Shown: positions 1 through 9,416, counted from the first letter of the stretch. The stretch is DNA of 64,000 bases from Virgibacillus phasianinus (GCF_002216775.1 NZ_CP022315.1:4007215-4071214), one strand, 5' to 3'. Translations and numbers: made by a program. The notes: generated from the sequence alone by a model not told the origin.

Positions 1-92
1 CTCGTGACCCAGAACGACCAAGCCTCTAGACCTTTCTTCAACGCGGCAAACAAAGCATCATCATCTTCAACAACAAATATGTTTATCTTCAT
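1..92 (-). CDS. Response regulator, N-terminus only (runs off window)
   Basis: The minus strand from 92 begins MKINIFVVEDDDALF, the typical first beta strand and acidic pair (EDDD) of a receiver domain of a two-component response regulator. An AGGAGG lies 8 bases before the ATG, which fixes the start. Only 30 codons are in the window, so the output domain and the phospho-acceptor aspartate are not visible. Family is inferred from this short stretch alone. Confidence 0.65.
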   Translation of the reverse strand, partial: MKINIFVVEDDDALFAALKKGLEAWSFWVT

Positions 93-218
93 CGAGCCAG
101 CCTCCTAGTGTCGCAAATTTGACTGTTGTAAATAAAATAATTTGAGGTAACAAAGAATTACTCCTCATTAAGGACCATTGAACCCGAATAGTTATTGTCT
201 TGAAAGGCCAATGGTTTT

Positions 219-290
219 TTAGACCTGATACCAAGTAACTTTATAATTTTCTGGTCTAACATTAACTAAATACTCTTTATCATCTTTCAT
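219..290 (-). CDS. Possible 23-residue peptide downstream of the GNAT gene
   Basis: A 23-codon frame starts with ATG at 290 behind GGGGAG with a 7-base spacer and ends at 219. It begins 13 bases after the acetyltransferase stop, in the same direction. The product (start MKDDKEYLVNVRPENYK) is soluble and charged and I recognise no family; it may equally be the remnant of a longer gene. The good ribosome site is the only support. Confidence 0.25.
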   Translation of the reverse strand: MKDDKEYLVNVRPENYKVTWYQV

Positions 291-303
291 TAAAAATCTC
301 CCC

Positions 304-1071
304 TTATTCAAATACAACCATTTCCCCAACATCTATAAATCCAAATCGCTTGTAGATATTTTTTCCGTCATCTGAAGCCTGTGATACGACTGGCTTTTGT
401 TTATCCTTTGTTTGACTTAAAAGAAATTGAAACATTTCACTACCATACCCTTTACCTCTTACTGTTTCCTTTGTCATCACATCATAAATCCCGTAGCTAT
501 CTTTGCCTTTTATTAGTAAACCAGTAGTTACAGCTATTTCGTCTATGCATCCAATAAACATTTGAACGTCCGGACCTAACTTTACTTGTGAAAACTTATT
601 AAAATAGCTTTCCAGTGCATCTTGTTCTGGCGTGCCTTCAAATAAGCTTATAAACACCTCTATATATCTTAAAAGTTCTTCATTATTTTTCACTTGGGTG
701 ATTTTTAATTGATTGGAAAACCTTTGATCAGCATGGAGCGTATTTTCACGTTTCATCATCACATTACGTTCTGTTTCTTTTAAGTCATATGCTTGCATAA
801 GGTTTTTCCAATCATCATTCATATGCTCAACATCCATCCAAACACTAAATGGATATTCCTTCTTAGAAAAATAATCGAGTCCCTGTCTAACTTTGAATGT
901 TCCTTGTAAGTTTGAAGACTTTGCCAATAGTACATTAAATGTATCAGTAGGTATTTCCGTATTTGCTAAGACGAAATCTTCTTCGCTTGTTAGTTCACCA
1001 CTAACTGCATAAGCAAATGCTTTTAATTTCTCTTCAAAATTACTTATCACTAATTGTTGATTTGTATTCAT
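304..1071 (-). CDS. GNAT-family N-acetyltransferase (255 aa)
   Basis: This protein should transfer an acetyl group from acetyl-CoA to an unidentified amine. The C-terminal half carries the acetyl-CoA signature RGKGYGSE around residues 205-212, followed by a helix and a strand pattern typical of GNAT motif A, and near the end the KNIYKRFGFI segment usual for motif B. The N-terminal 110 residues are less conserved. The start is set at ATG 1071, preceded by AAAGGTG with a 7-base spacer; a start eight codons earlier has no such site. It is monocistronic apart from a possible 23-codon frame downstream. Its promoter region abuts an intergenic repeat (1091-1109) and an IS110-type element, so its upstream control may have been altered by the insertion. 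Substrate cannot be inferred. Confidence 0.85.
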   Translation of the reverse strand: MNTNQQLVISNFEEKLKAFAYAVSGELTSEEDFVLANTEIPTDTFNVLLAKSSNLQGTFKVRQGLDYFSKKEYPFSVWMDVEHMNDDWKNLMQAYDLKETERNVMMKRENTLHADQRFSNQLKITQVKNNEELLRYIEVFISLFEGTPEQDALESYFNKFSQVKLGPDVQMFIGCIDEIAVTTGLLIKGKDSYGIYDVMTKETVRGKGYGSEMFQFLLSQTKDKQKPVVSQASDDGKNIYKRFGFIDVGEMVVFE

Positions 1072-1090
1072 GTTTTTGCACCTTTCATTT

Positions 1091-1109
1091 TTCAATAATC
1101 TGGCCCGTT
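1091..1109. repeat. Copy of dispersed intergenic repeat (TTCAATAATCTGGCCC half)
   Basis: Sequence TTCAATAATCTGGCCC recurs with variations at 13025 and as TTCCACAATATGGCCC at 17208 and TTCCACAATATAGCCC at 11043. Here only this half is present, next to the IS110-type element. Confidence 0.5.
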
Positions 1110-1159
1110 CGTATTATAAGGTTAACCAGTCATTTCTGGTTGACCTATTTTTTATAGGT

Positions 1160-1355
1160 TCTATGATTAAAGTAGCCGGGGTAGGACGATCTGGCCCGTG
1201 GGACATCGATCCCGTCCGCAATACTGTCCACCCTCTACTTGTAGAAACATGTTTGAGGCTGGTTGGGACTCAGATCCCGTATAACAAGCGAAGCTATGAC
1301 ACTACAAGTGATGAAGAGGTGCACTGGCAAATCTATTAAATGGAGCGTGATTTAT
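1160..1355 (+). ncRNA. Candidate IS110 bridge RNA region
   Basis: Members of the IS110 subgroup related to IS621 encode a structured bridge RNA in the long non-coding left end, upstream of the recombinase, with loops that pair with target and donor DNA. Here about 200 bases upstream of the recombinase have no gene and contain two small hairpins with the same stem, GGGA-N6-TCCC, one near 1199-1213 and one near 1265-1278. Position and structure fit; the exact RNA ends and loop pairings were not derived. Confidence 0.4.
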
Positions 1356-2552
1356 ATGGATCCTGTAATTGGCTTGGATGTTGCAAAAGGTGAAAGCCAA
1401 GTTCAAGCCTTTTTACAAAGAAAAGAAACGTATAAGCAAAGTTTTAAATTCACACACGATTTACTAGGTCTTCAAACATTTCATAACTTTTATCAAGAAG
1501 TAGAAAAGGTCTCTGGTCAGCCTCCGGCTGTAATCTTTGAATCTACCGGACATTACCATGAACCTGTACTTCAATTTCTCGAGGATAAAGATATAGCTTA
1601 TTATTTGGTCAATCCAGTGATTTCCTTTGAAGCTAGGAAAACTAATTTACGCCAAGTAAAAACGGATAAAGCTGATGCATTTCATTTAGGTGAGCTTTAT
1701 TATAAAGAAGACCTTGAAATCTATCAAAGGAAAACGAATAAAGCCCTTAATTTGAGACTTTTAACAAGACAGCACAGTGCTTTAACAGATAGTTATGTTC
1801 AAATAAAACTTCAATTTCAAGTGGCATTGGATCAAGTATTCCCAGAATACCATTGTGCTTTTAGCGATTTGTATGGAAAATTATCATTAAATACTTTATC
1901 GAATTATCCAACTGCTATAGACATTCATAAAGTCGCTGATGAGAAGTTAGCTGAAGAGATGAGTCAATTTGGAGTCAGGCGCTCTCATGCATGGTTTTTA
2001 GACAAAGCGCAGCAATTAAAAGAAGCTGCAAGACGCAATCCCTATCAATCTCAAATTAGCCATGGACAACTGGTCAGTCTGCGTATGTATATTCAGATGC
2101 TTTTTCAATATCAGGAGCATTTATCAGAGTTGTTAACAGAAATAAATGCGCTTTCAAATTCTTTTGAAGAATACAGATTAATCCAATCCGTACCTGGTAT
2201 TGGAGATAAGATTGCGGCAACAATCCTCTCCGAAATTGGCGATATCAACCAGTTCGAGCATCCTAAAAAACTTGTAGCCTACGCAGGATTGGATCCATCT
2301 GTTTTTGAATCAGGTAAATTTAAAGCTTCTATCAATCGGATTACGAAAAGAGGTTCATCAAGACTGCGACAAACGCTTTACACAGCTGTTCAGTGTGGTT
2401 TAGCCAAAGGACGAAATAAAAAACTAATTGCTTTTTATGATCGTAAAAGAAATGAAGGCAAGCCACATAAAGTCGCTCTAATTGCTTGCGCAAACAAGCT
2501 TGTTCATTGGATTTATGCCATGTTAAAACGTCAAGAAGTCTTTGTAGATTAA
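1356..2552 (+). CDS. IS110-family DEDD recombinase/transposase (398 aa)
   Basis: Catalyses insertion and excision of the IS110-type element, a reaction guided in this family by the bridge RNA. The RuvC-like N-terminal domain shows GLDVAKGE (first Asp), FESTGHYHEP (Glu) and TDKADAFHLG (two Asp), the DEDD set. The C-terminal Tnp20 domain shows SVPGIGDKIAATILSEIG and then AYAGLDPSVFESG and RGSSRLRQTLY with the conserved serine. Length matches the family (about 400 aa) and the frame is intact. The start is the ATG at 1356 with GGAGCG about 9 bases upstream; an upstream in-frame ATG at 1263 would read through the non-coding left end and is unlikely. Confidence 0.93.
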   Translation: MDPVIGLDVAKGESQVQAFLQRKETYKQSFKFTHDLLGLQTFHNFYQEVEKVSGQPPAVIFESTGHYHEPVLQFLEDKDIAYYLVNPVISFEARKTNLRQVKTDKADAFHLGELYYKEDLEIYQRKTNKALNLRLLTRQHSALTDSYVQIKLQFQVALDQVFPEYHCAFSDLYGKLSLNTLSNYPTAIDIHKVADEKLAEEMSQFGVRRSHAWFLDKAQQLKEAARRNPYQSQISHGQLVSLRMYIQMLFQYQEHLSELLTEINALSNSFEEYRLIQSVPGIGDKIAATILSEIGDINQFEHPKKLVAYAGLDPSVFESGKFKASINRITKRGSSRLRQTLYTAVQCGLAKGRNKKLIAFYDRKRNEGKPHKVALIACANKLVHWIYAMLKRQEVFVD

Positions 2553-2701
2553 GTGTAATTTGCTTCAAATTCCTTTGTTTTTTTTCCTTTTAATCAAAAG
2601 GTTTATTTAGTATGTTCAATTTTAGTGTAACATGTTTTTTAGAAACTTTTTAGCCTTAATTATTGACAGCTATTAGCTGGTATTGCGGTATAACCTTTAT
2701 T

Positions 2702-2740
2702 CCGTTAAAGCGCCCTATTCTTGAATAATGTTACTCTGCT
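2702..2740. repeat. Copy of dispersed intergenic repeat (AAAGCGCCC...TTGAATAAT)
   Basis: The stretch has the AAAGCGCCCTATTCTTGAATAA pattern found in inverted form at 11313 and 17250. It lies just right of the IS110-type element and may be the other half of the copy at 1091 if the element inserted into the repeat. Confidence 0.4.
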
Positions 2741-2773
2741 CCCCAAATCTGATTTACTTCAATTGTAACCCAA

Positions 2774-3472
2774 TTATCCCTTAGAAACAGAAATAGGGTC
2801 GAAGCCAAATTCCTTTAAAATTTCGGACCGCCCCATTTCAGTAACTTGAATCGAACGATGTGTAGAACCTTCCTCAATCCAACCTAAATCAAGCAGACGT
2901 TTAGTGATTGCTAGGGCTAAAGGACCAGCAATATGGTGCTTACGTGCCGTCCAGTCGATATGATAAGGAATAGCCTCATAATCAACCTTCCGTGATAGAA
3001 CTACTTTGAAATCACGGATCCATTCATTTCCGCTTTTTGTTAATTGGTACCTTTTTTCTAAAACTTTAACATAGTCAAGTTTGATAAGTGCCTCTGTAAG
3101 TTTTACACCCAAATTCCCTGCCAGATGGCCGTAGCATGTACGCCCCGAGTAAAGAGCCTTTTTATCATTAGATTCTCGCAAAGACTTCACTTGAGGTGGA
3201 GGTGAGATGACTGCGATTGCCTCGACCGCCTCAGCCACATTCGGTCCAGATAGCTTATAGTATCTGTGTTTACCCGACTTTTCTACTGTAATCAATGATC
3301 CTTGCATTAATTTTGATAAATGTCCACTGGCTGTTTGTGGTGATACACCGGCGGTTGAAGCAAGATCACCAGCTGACAATACACGTCCGTCTGACAAAGC
3401 AATCAACATGGCCATTCGGGTTGGATGGCTTATAAGAGATGCAGTCACGGAAACATTCGAATACACAGACAT
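2774..3472 (-). CDS. ArsR-family winged-helix repressor (232 aa)
   Basis: A DNA-binding regulator, probably the repressor of the divergent efflux gene. Residues about 10-95 form an ArsR-type winged helix: HPTRMAMLIALSDGR, AGDLASTAGVSPQTASGHLSKL (recognition helix) and KHRYYKL (wing). The remaining 135 residues form a second region seen in the longer members of this family that often neighbour drug-resistance genes; a bound ligand cannot be named. GGAGGTGA with a 6-base spacer sets the start at 3472. The gene is divergent from an MFS transporter with a shared 134-base promoter region that contains a nested inverted repeat (3506-3553), which suggests joint control. Cysteine pairs of metal-sensing ArsR proteins are not seen in the recognition helix. 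Confidence 0.85.
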   Translation of the reverse strand: MSVYSNVSVTASLISHPTRMAMLIALSDGRVLSAGDLASTAGVSPQTASGHLSKLMQGSLITVEKSGKHRYYKLSGPNVAEAVEAIAVISPPPQVKSLRESNDKKALYSGRTCYGHLAGNLGVKLTEALIKLDYVKVLEKRYQLTKSGNEWIRDFKVVLSRKVDYEAIPYHIDWTARKHHIAGPLALAITKRLLDLGWIEEGSTHRSIQVTEMGRSEILKEFGFDPISVSKG

Positions 3473-3505
3473 TTATGGTCACCTCCAGAGATATTCCAAT
3501 TAAAG

Positions 3506-3553
3506 TATATCATTTTAACATTTCGGCGGCACATGAAATATCCAGTTGATATA
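3506..3553. promoter_or_regulatory. Nested palindrome over the -10 box: candidate operator
   Basis: Two inverted-repeat pairs share one centre (3529.5): TATATCA at 3506-3512 with TGATATA at 3547-3553, and ATTTC at 3520-3524 with GAAAT at 3535-3539. The right arm overlaps a perfect TATAAT at 3550-3555 facing the transporter gene. A dyad over a promoter between a repressor and its likely target is what an ArsR-type operator should look like. Confidence 0.45.
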
Positions 3554-3606
3554 ATCACGGTGGTTAGTATTCAAATAACATTACATTGGAATCTGGGGTG
3601 ATTTTT

Positions 3607-4983
3607 ATGAATAAAAGAGCTGATCAAATTGTGGCCTTTACAGCCGGCATAGGCATGCTTTTGTCTACTTTGGACACAGGTATTATTAATGTGGCATTAC
3701 CAACGTTGGTACGGTCTTTCGATTCATCTATTACTGTTATGACATGGTCTATTACAATGTATACATTGGCCTTGGTTGGGACCATTATTATATTTGGACG
3801 TTTAAGTGATAGGTACGGTCGTTTAAAAATCTATACTTCCGGCTTAATTATTTTTTGTATAGCTTCCATATTTTGCGGACTATCGACATCACCGGGAGAA
3901 TTAATTGCATCTCGCACCCTCCAAGGGATTGGCGCTGCCATGTTACAAGGGACAGCGACGGCCATTATTACTACTGCCATACCAAAGGAACGTCAGGGGG
4001 CAGCGTTTGGAACCTTAGGTGTTCTTTTAGGATTAGGACCAGTATTGGGGCCGAGTGTTGGAGGATTCCTAATTTCAGTGGGTAACTGGAGATGGATATT
4101 TTGGATCAATGTTCCCATCGTTTTAGTAGGTTTAGTAGGCTGTGTATATTTGATCAAAAGGGTGAAGGAATCAAGACGTACAATCAAAATTAATTTGCCG
4201 GGCAACATTTTATTAACACTATCTGTATTGGCGTTACTTCAGGGTCTATCGATGTTATCAACTTCAAATTTTTTAAGTTTGCCCACAATCGGTCCTATTG
4301 TGCTGTTTGCTTTATTATTAATTTCGTTTATTCTTTGGGAGGTGCGAGCAAAACAGCCGATTATTGACTTAAGGTTATTCCTGCATGGAGCCTTCTCAGC
4401 ACCTATCTTGGGGATATTTGTACTTGGTGGGACAACTTCACTAGGATTTATTATTCCACCTTATTTTTTGGAACAGGTATCCAATCTTGAACCGTGGCAA
4501 ACAGGCCTAGTCAATTTGTCTGCCCCACTAGGTTTGGTTATGATGTCTAAAGTGTCTGGGCGACTGATTGGAAGGGTGAGCACTACCCGGCTAATGATAA
4601 TTGGTCTTATTATCATGGCTATCCCATACGGAATTCTTGGAACAATACAATCTGGATGGAGTTCCATTCTTATTGGAGTCCTACTATTAATTTACGGCTT
4701 TGGCGCTGGTTTTTTTCTTCCTCCAAACACATCGGCCATCATGGGAGCAGTAAGCCAAGAAGTCCAAGGAACAATAGGTGCTGTGCAACGAATGGTACAG
4801 AACCTTGGGATTGCCTTATATGCGGCGGTAACCTCATCATTTATTCAGACCCATTCACATGGTGGTTTAGGTTCATTTATGAACGGATTCCGAGAAGCAT
4901 GGATTTTTGCAACAGTAACTTTAGTGTTCAGTCTATTGGTTTTTATTTATACCGCGCTATTCGAAGGCGATCACAAAAGTTAA
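3607..4983 (+). CDS. MFS drug efflux transporter, DHA2 (14-TM) family
   Basis: A proton-coupled multidrug exporter of the EmrB/QacA type in the cell membrane, 458 residues. Motif A appears as GRLSDRYGR in the loop after helix 2, and the antiporter motif C as GLGPVLGPSVGGF in helix 5; hydrophobic segments account for about 14 helices. The start is ATG 3607 behind GGGGTG with a 7-base spacer; the upstream ATG at 3586 has no site. It faces away from the ArsR-type gene and is likely repressed by it. The substrate is unknown. No second pump subunit (such as a membrane fusion protein) is adjacent, as expected for a Gram-positive. Confidence 0.9.
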   Translation: MNKRADQIVAFTAGIGMLLSTLDTGIINVALPTLVRSFDSSITVMTWSITMYTLALVGTIIIFGRLSDRYGRLKIYTSGLIIFCIASIFCGLSTSPGELIASRTLQGIGAAMLQGTATAIITTAIPKERQGAAFGTLGVLLGLGPVLGPSVGGFLISVGNWRWIFWINVPIVLVGLVGCVYLIKRVKESRRTIKINLPGNILLTLSVLALLQGLSMLSTSNFLSLPTIGPIVLFALLLISFILWEVRAKQPIIDLRLFLHGAFSAPILGIFVLGGTTSLGFIIPPYFLEQVSNLEPWQTGLVNLSAPLGLVMMSKVSGRLIGRVSTTRLMIIGLIIMAIPYGILGTIQSGWSSILIGVLLLIYGFGAGFFLPPNTSAIMGAVSQEVQGTIGAVQRMVQNLGIALYAAVTSSFIQTHSHGGLGSFMNGFREAWIFATVTLVFSLLVFIYTALFEGDHKS

Positions 4984-5101
4984 TAGAGTGATATCCTTGC
5001 TTCAGCACATAAATTTTTTTGCGTAAGTTTTATATGAGGAAAAAGCGAGCCTTGTCCTTAAAGGCATCTCTCTAATTCCACAAATGATCTTATTCCTAAA
5101 C

Positions 5102-5138
5102 ATTGGGCGCAAATCATTATTTCAGATAAGCGCCCAAT
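5102..5138. repeat. Dispersed intergenic repeat forming a perfect 9-bp hairpin
   Basis: ATTGGGCGC (5102-5110) and GCGCCCAAT (5130-5138) are perfect inverted repeats around a 19-base loop containing ATTATTTCAGATAA. The same GGCG...TTCA(A)GATAAGCGCCC layout recurs at 17237-17269. There is no U-tract, so it is a repeat rather than a terminator. Confidence 0.6.
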
Positions 5139-5195
5139 TTGAGGAAGATCAAGGGTGAATTTAACCACACGTTAAAATTTGATGTGGACAGTACT

Positions 5196-5984
5196 TTAAG
5201 AGACAGGAACATACATACACCAAAAAAGATTTTCGTTTCCATCCACGTGGGTAGCGGAATGAATTCGGAAATGATTGGTTTGGCCTTGCTCATCATTTAT
5301 CGAAATGAAACTAACCTTCTTCTGTTCAATTTGATGCTGTTCCCATAGATTTTGAAACAACTTGCTTTGCTGTTTTAGATTTAAAAGGAGTTGATTAAGA
5401 ATGGGGTCCTCCGGAAAGCGGTCATAAATGCCCCGAAAGACTGCAACCGAATAGGTTGAAAACTCGTCCCAATTTTGAATACGATCCATAATACTTCCTT
5501 CCAAAAATAGGAGTTGTAGTAAATACCGTTCTTCGGAAGCACAAGAAGAAAACGGAAAAAGCATTGTTTCTGCCCCTTGATTCCAAAAAATAACCTTGGA
5601 ACGCTGATCTGTAATGAAGGATGGAAATGGTAAACCGTAGATTGTAGCTTGTAATGAATCATTATATTGTTCTTCATCATTCGGCAACGATAATGCTTCA
5701 TTATACGCTAAGTTGAAAAGATGTTCTTTCTCGTCAGGACTAAGTTGTAACGCCTGGCCAATATTCATTAAAACATCCCGTGAAGGTTGAATGTCTTTTC
5801 CCTGTTCTAACCATGTATAATACGTCACACTAACGTGGCTAAGATAAGCAACCTCTTCCCGGCGCAACCCCGGCGTTCTCCGCCGTCCCGATGTCATGTG
5901 AATGCCAACTTCTTCAGGCTGAACCCGTTCTCGCCTGGATTTTAAAAATTGCCCAAATACCTTGGAGTGTACACTTTTTTGCAT
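5196..5984 (-). CDS. XRE-family regulator with MmyB-like ligand domain (262 aa)
   Basis: A transcription factor with an N-terminal helix-turn-helix (about residues 8-85) showing the family signature GRRRTPGLRREEVAYL, VTYYTWLEQGKDIQPS, and a C-terminal PAS-like MmyB ligand-binding domain that in relatives binds fatty acids or similar molecules. This architecture is frequently divergent from an oxidoreductase, as here. The start is taken as ATG 5984; the purine-rich AAAGGA is 15 bases away, longer than usual, so the start is less certain than the domain call. The aldo-keto reductase 220 bases away on the other strand is the probable target, by context only. Confidence 0.85.
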   Translation of the reverse strand: MQKSVHSKVFGQFLKSRRERVQPEEVGIHMTSGRRRTPGLRREEVAYLSHVSVTYYTWLEQGKDIQPSRDVLMNIGQALQLSPDEKEHLFNLAYNEALSLPNDEEQYNDSLQATIYGLPFPSFITDQRSKVIFWNQGAETMLFPFSSCASEERYLLQLLFLEGSIMDRIQNWDEFSTYSVAVFRGIYDRFPEDPILNQLLLNLKQQSKLFQNLWEQHQIEQKKVSFISINDEQGQTNHFRIHSATHVDGNENLFWCMYVPVS

Positions 5985-6204
5985 AAGACTTGATTCATTC
6001 CTTTCTCATTGCGTTACCAGTATAGCTTTCATTTTGCTTAAGATAAAATGATTTGTTGTCCAACTTAACTGGTTGATACAGGTGTTTTAATATGGGCAAT
6101 TTTTACATCCTGTTACTACCATTACTAGTATAAACATGCAGTGGTTGCAGCCATGTTTATTCGTTATGATAAAAGCATATCGCAAATTAGGGGAGGACAT
6201 TCTA

Positions 6205-7170
<966 letters not shown>

Positions 7171-7212
7171 TTAAACAAATTTATTATTTTAAATGTTTAT
7201 AGGTATCAAAAC

Positions 7213-7258
7213 AAAAAGGCTTAGGCTATTCTTATGAAATGTAGTCTAAGCTTTTTTC
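7213..7258 (+). terminator. Rho-independent terminator of the aldo-keto reductase
   Basis: A stem between 7218-7227 (GGCTTAGGCT...) and 7242-7252 (TAGTCTAAGC...), with wobble pairs, is followed by six T residues and preceded by five A residues, so it may work on both strands. Confidence 0.75.
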
Positions 7259-7423
7259 ATGGCTTTTTCCAAGAAAGCGCCTGCCGTCCATATTCCGCAA
7301 AATGGCCCTTTTCATGAATAGTACTTATTTATAGTTCAATTTCAATCACATGCTTCCCACACTAATCATTCAATTAATTTTAACACAAAAGGTAATATTT
7401 AGAATATATCGGATATGAAAAAT

Positions 7424-7457
7424 CCTTATTAAGGAATAGCGCCCGTTTAAGGAAGAT
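7424..7457. repeat. Copy of dispersed intergenic repeat
   Basis: CCTTATTAAGGAATAGCGCCCGTTTAAGGAAG-type sequence; a second fragment with AAGAAAGCGCC and AAAATGGCCC lies at 7270-7307. Both belong to the degenerate GCGCC/TGGCCC family described in the findings. Confidence 0.4.
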
Positions 7458-7459
7458 CA

Positions 7460-7678
7460 TTAATCCCACCTTATAGAAGATAAGCACCATTTAGTTTTAT
7501 AAAAAATCAAATTACTGATCAGGTCGTTCTCCTTTTGAAGAACAGAAAAAATAACAATAATAATAAGTCCAATGTTTTCAATGATTTCATTATCAACTAG
7601 TTTGTTAAAAATATAAACTAAAATTCCTGCCTTTAAACCCGATAATAAAACTCTTAATATACTACCTTTAATATTCAT
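7460..7678 (-). CDS. Possible small membrane protein (72 aa)
   Basis: The frame encodes one or two hydrophobic segments (LSGLKAGILVYIF and IGLIIIVIFSVL) separated by a short acidic turn. AGGGGG lies only two bases before the ATG, closer than usual, which weakens the call. It lies downstream of yxlG on the same strand, 57 bases beyond its stop. I recognise no family. Confidence 0.3.
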   Translation of the reverse strand: MNIKGSILRVLLSGLKAGILVYIFNKLVDNEIIENIGLIIIVIFSVLQKENDLISNLIFYKTKWCLSSIRWD

Positions 7679-7734
7679 AGCCCCCTACTATACTCAAATT
7701 TCAACTGCTGCTCTAGGGTGCATTTCTACCTTTT

Positions 7735-8514
7735 TTATTCCAATAGCTCTTTTTGCTTAAAGATTTGTATGGATGAGATGAGAACGACGATGATAATAGC
7801 AATAGTTGTAATAAAAGCTAGCAAGAAACTAGAATCTAGTTCTCCTGACAACAAGACCTGTCCTGTGTGCTCAGTCATCGTAGCCGGGCTCCATTTCATA
7901 TACTTTCCTAGAATGGATGTAACCGTCGAAATGGCAAAGACCACAAAAATTGTAGCAAAAGCGACACTGCCATTTCCTTTCATTATCGTACTAAAAAAGA
8001 GCGTCAATGTAACAACAAAAACTAACCATATACTGTAGATCACTACACTTTGAAAAATGCGCTCAAAAGCGACTGTTTCAATGAGTAAACTCGTATAATA
8101 CCAAGAAGCTACATATCCGATAAACAATGAAATCAGTGTAATTGTAAGTAACCCAGCCCATTTCGATAATATATACGAGGAATAAGGAACTGGTTTAATC
8201 ATGACCATCCCTGCTACTCCACTCTGTCTTTCTGCGGAAACGACACCCATTGCACCCAAAACAAGAATAAGTACACCAAGCATCCCATAATTAGATAGAA
8301 CCTTCATTAATACTTCTGCCCCAGTTGGAGTTGGCATTTCAAGGATTGTACCTTCTGGAAGACCGCCAAAAGTGTCCAAAATTTCCGGCATATAATACGA
8401 ACTAACCGGCTGCATGACACCTAGCAAAATAAAGACAATTGGAATCCATAAAATTTTATAATTTCGCACCATTTCCGTCATTTCTTTTCGATAAAGAACA
8501 GTCCATTGTGTCAT
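7735..8514 (-). CDS. yxlG: ABC-2 type permease, YxlG-like
   Basis: Membrane subunit of the ABC exporter encoded in the sigY operon, 259 residues, the same length as B. subtilis YxlG. Six hydrophobic helices are visible (for example IPIVFILLGVMQPV, GMLGVLILVLGAMG, ITTIAIIIVVLISS), with SAERQSGVAGMVMIKPVP, the cytoplasmic loop typical of ABC-2 permeases. Its start overlaps the ATPase stop (ATGA type), so the pair is translationally coupled. The substrate is unknown; in B. subtilis yxlE-G are SigY-dependent. Assignment rests on the gene order sigma, YxlC, YxlD, YxlE, ATPase, permease, which is fully conserved here. Confidence 0.85.
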   Translation of the reverse strand: MTQWTVLYRKEMTEMVRNYKILWIPIVFILLGVMQPVSSYYMPEILDTFGGLPEGTILEMPTPTGAEVLMKVLSNYGMLGVLILVLGAMGVVSAERQSGVAGMVMIKPVPYSSYILSKWAGLLTITLISLFIGYVASWYYTSLLIETVAFERIFQSVVIYSIWLVFVVTLTLFFSTIMKGNGSVAFATIFVVFAISTVTSILGKYMKWSPATMTEHTGQVLLSGELDSSFLLAFITTIAIIIVVLISSIQIFKQKELLE

Positions 8515-9416
8515 GCCTTCACCACCTTCATAAATAAATCTTCTAATGTTGTTTGGGAAATCTCGAACTTACGAATCGGAAGTTTTCTATCCACGATATC
8601 TTTTAATAATGTTTGCTTCCCATTTACCATATCTTTTAATACGATGCTGGTTTTATTATCTTGAATGTTTACTTCAGATACGAAGCTATAACTCGCTATG
8701 CTCTTTAGCCAGTCGGTAGGCTGTGATTCGAATTCAATTTGTAAAATAGGTTGTCGATACTCTTCCATTACATTTCCCAGGCTACCTGATATCACAATTT
8801 CCCCGGTATGCATGATAAGAATGTCGTCACTTATTTCTTCTGCATCGTGAAGGACATGGGTTGAAAAGAGAATTGTTGTTTCCTCTTTAATCTCTCTCAT
8901 CATGTCCAACACTTCCCGTCTCCCAAGTGGATCGAGTGCTGAAACAGGCTCATCTAAAATAAGTAATTTCGGACGATGAATTAGTGCCTGTGCCAATCCG
9001 AGGCGCTGCTTCATTCCACCAGAATAACCCCCTATTTTTCTTTTCTTCGCATTCATTAGGTCCACTCGTTCAAGTAATTCTTCACTTCTTTTTTCTGCTT
9101 CTTTATGATTCAGCTTTGCTAATTGCCCCGCGAAAACAAGAAACTCCTTTCCGCTCATCCAATTATAGAAAGCAGGATATTGAGGTAAATACCCAATAAA
9201 CTGCCTTAAATCCTTTGCTTTCTCCCCTTTAAAATCAATACTACCTGAAGTCGGTTCCAACAATCCGGATAGCATTTTTAATGTCGTTGTTTTACCTGCT
9301 CCATTTGGTCCAAGTAATGAAACGCACCTGCCTTCTTCAATATGAAAATTGATTCCATTAACAGCATTCGTATTTCCAAATCTTTTTACTAAATCGCTTG
9401 CCTTTAATAACTCCAT
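8511..9416 (-). CDS. yxlF: ABC transporter ATP-binding protein, YxlF-like
   Basis: Energises the YxlG permease by ATP hydrolysis, 301 residues. Walker A is GPNGAGKTT (about residues 35-43), the signature is YSGGMKQRLG, Walker B is LLILDEP, and the switch histidine lies in STHVLHD. The C-terminal 90 residues form the extra domain usual for CcmA-type drug-export ATPases. GGAAGGAG precedes the start at 9416, which also touches the yxlE stop, indicating coupled translation. Minus strand, part of the yxlEFG block that has its own ECF-type promoter (9654-9679). Confidence 0.9.
   Translation of the reverse strand: MELLKASDLVKRFGNTNAVNGINFHIEEGRCVSLLGPNGAGKTTTLKMLSGLLEPTSGSIDFKGEKAKDLRQFIGYLPQYPAFYNWMSGKEFLVFAGQLAKLNHKEAEKRSEELLERVDLMNAKKRKIGGYSGGMKQRLGLAQALIHRPKLLILDEPVSALDPLGRREVLDMMREIKEETTILFSTHVLHDAEEISDDILIMHTGEIVISGSLGNVMEEYRQPILQIEFESQPTDWLKSIASYSFVSEVNIQDNKTSIVLKDMVNGKQTLLKDIVDRKLPIRKFEISQTTLEDLFMKVVKA

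Larger units (their letters stand above)
1115..2650 (+). mobile_element. IS110-family insertion sequence (boundaries approximate)
   Basis: The element comprises a roughly 240-base non-coding left end, one DEDD recombinase gene and about 100 bases of non-coding right end. IS110 elements have no long terminal inverted repeats and make no fixed-length target duplication, so the ends cannot be set by eye; 1115 and 2650 are estimates from where the flanking intergenic repeat pieces stop and resume (1091-1109 and 2702-2740). Two overlapping alternative hairpins sit at the left: arms 1120-1129/1136-1145 and 1143-1148/1154-1159. Confidence 0.6.

Noticed and set aside
100..300. Plus-strand hairpin ACCATTG...CAATGG with T6 near 174-220
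   Set aside because: No plus-strand gene precedes it, and the loop is long; too weak to list.
1070..1339. Plus-strand 89-codon frame over the IS110 left end
   Set aside because: It crosses the GNAT leader and the non-coding element end, has no ribosome site and no family pattern.
5102..5138. Terminator of the MFS gene
   Set aside because: Stem is perfect but there is no U-tract, and the same hairpin recurs elsewhere as a repeat.
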